Shown here one piece after another: positions 5,262 through 6,244 of a DNA stretch of 6,244 nt. The notes beneath the pieces are model-generated. The model was not told where the DNA came from. It did not search any database and was given only the letters and a program-made list of their open reading frames with translations. The first letter of the stretch is position 1; the number at the start of each line of letters is the position of its first letter. This stretch comes from Candidatus Scatomorpha merdipullorum (GTDB lineage: Bacteria > Bacillota > Clostridia > Oscillospirales > Oscillospiraceae): assembly GCA_018716795.1 (NCBI GenBank), contig DVJK01000003.1, positions 1 through 6,244 on the forward strand, in the 5' to 3' direction. A program made the translations under genes and the position numbers.

Positions 5262-6244
5262 AGTGGTTCCTCATCTGGGCGCTGACGGCCTCGCTGCTCA
5301 TACTCGCGCTGCTGCTCATAAGGCGGCTCGCGCGCCGGAAGGCCTCGGCCCGGGCCATATACGCCCTCTGGCTCTTCGCGGCGCTTCGCCTGCTCATACC
5401 GGGCAGCGTCTCCGTCGATGCGCCCTCCGTCGCCGCGGCAGTGGAGCGCGCGCCGGTCGTGCAGATTGCCGGTGAGCTGGACGGGGCAGAGAGCATCGAG
5501 TATAAGCCCACGGGCGAGGTGGAGGCGCGCTTTGAAGGCGGCTTCGCCGGGCCCGAGATAGTCGCCGAGCAGGTCACGCAGCGCGAATTTGACCTCATAA
5601 GCGCGCTCCTGGCCCTCAAGCGGCTTGTCCTGCCGCTCTGGCTGACGGGCGCAGGTATCGTCGCTCTTGCATTCGCGGCGTCGTACCTGAGATTTTCCCG
5701 CTCGCTTCGCCGCGACCGAAGCCCGCTCTGGATTCCGGGCTCGCCGCTCGCCGTCTACGTCTCCGGCGCGGTGGACACGCCCTGCCTCTTCGGCCTCGTC
5801 CGCCCGGCCGTATACGTCCCGGCGGAGACGGCGGCGGACGAGAGGCTGCTGCGCCACGCAATAGCGCACGAGTATTCGCACTTCATGCAGCTTGACCACG
5901 TCTGGGGCGTCCTGCGCGCCGTTTGCCTCGCGCTGCACTGGTATAATCCCCTCGTCTGGCTGGCCGCAAAGCTCAGCCGGCGCGACTGCGAGCTCGCCTG
6001 CGACGAGGCGGCGATAGAGCGCCTGGGCGAGGACGAGAGGGCGGACTACGGCCGCTCGCTGATTAGGCTCACCTGCGAAAGGGCGCGCGGCTCCGCCGTC
6101 GCCACCACAATGTGCGCCGGGCCCCGCGAGCTGAAGGAGAGGATAAGGATGCTCACGCGAAAGAGCCACAGCATCGCCGCCCTTGTCCTCGCCGCGCTGC
6201 TGAGCGTGACCGCCACGGCCTGCTCCTTCGCCGGCGGCGAGAGC
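5258..6244 (+). CDS. BlaR1/MecR1-like M56 membrane metallopeptidase (3'-truncated by window)
   Basis: The frame stays open to the window end, giving 329 residues. Likely membrane segments are at about 3-22, 34-48, 124-144 and 305-322. A polar stretch of roughly 60 residues separates segments 2 and 3, as in the extracellular L2 loop of BlaR1. The M56 protease domain lies between segments 3 and 4: HEYSH at 204-208 (HExxH zinc site), LHWYNPLVWLAA at 226-237, and ELACDE at 245-250, which provides the third zinc ligand Glu245 in an ExxxD arrangement. The start ATG overlaps the blaI stop by four bases, with GGAGG at 5246-5250. In the family, a signal sensed outside the cell triggers the cytoplasmic protease and repressor loss. 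The extracellular sensor beyond segment 4 is cut off, so the ligand is unknown; a penicillin-binding sensor cannot be assumed. The last segment ends near Cys322 (TACS), without a proper lipobox. Confidence 0.9.
   Translation, partial: MKWFLIWALTASLLILALLLIRRLARRKASARAIYALWLFAALRLLIPGSVSVDAPSVAAAVERAPVVQIAGELDGAESIEYKPTGEVEARFEGGFAGPEIVAEQVTQREFDLISALLALKRLVLPLWLTGAGIVALAFAASYLRFSRSLRRDRSPLWIPGSPLAVYVSGAVDTPCLFGLVRPAVYVPAETAADERLLRHAIAHEYSHFMQLDHVWGVLRAVCLALHWYNPLVWLAAKLSRRDCELACDEAAIERLGEDERADYGRSLIRLTCERARGSAVATTMCAGPRELKERIRMLTRKSHSIAALVLAALLSVTATACSFAGGES

Overview
The window reads as a chromosomal housekeeping segment from a GC-rich member of the Clostridia. The best guess is an Oscillospirales-type gut Firmicute. 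This rests on the clostridial character of the RadC, BlaI and M56 proteins, on strong GGAGG ribosome binding sites, and on consensus TTGACA/TATAAT-type promoters. It is an inference, since there is no rRNA or other phylogenetic marker here. All protein genes lie on the + strand. Ile is coded more often by ATA than by ATC or ATT despite the high GC.

Left block (1-4002): a compact set of five genes with tiny gaps or overlaps, probably one transcript. It holds the 3' part of polA (DNA polymerase I); a two-domain protein with an N-terminal zincin-like metallopeptidase domain and a C-terminal low-molecular-weight phosphatase-like domain that lacks the catalytic Cys and Arg; rimI (N-acetyltransferase); tsaD (t6A tRNA modification); and a radC-type JAB-domain gene. 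Start and stop codons overlap at the second/rimI (8 bases) and rimI/tsaD (4 bases) junctions. tsaB and tsaE, which often accompany rimI and tsaD, are not here.

Middle block (4003-4812): non-coding and visibly more AT-rich in its first half. A stretch of about 430 bases has no credible gene but carries an 11-bp inverted repeat and a possible promoter. A near-consensus promoter then drives a complete tRNA-Thr(CGT) gene with encoded CCA. Downstream come a very stable nested hairpin and two tandem copies of a unit of about 75 bp. Each unit contains an intrinsic-terminator-like hairpin followed by an identical 17-base segment. The hairpin arms differ between copies, yet pairing is kept.

Right block (4813-6244): a strong promoter and a perfect 18-base palindrome precede a BlaI/MecI-family repressor gene, which is translationally coupled (ATGA) to a BlaR1/MecR1-like M56 membrane metallopeptidase running off the window end. 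This is the usual layout of a self-repressed sensor-protease/repressor pair. No beta-lactamase or other target gene is visible.

The most unusual items are the zincin plus degenerate-phosphatase fusion and the tandem hairpin repeats after the tRNA gene. Nothing in the window shows a clear new defence or mobile system.
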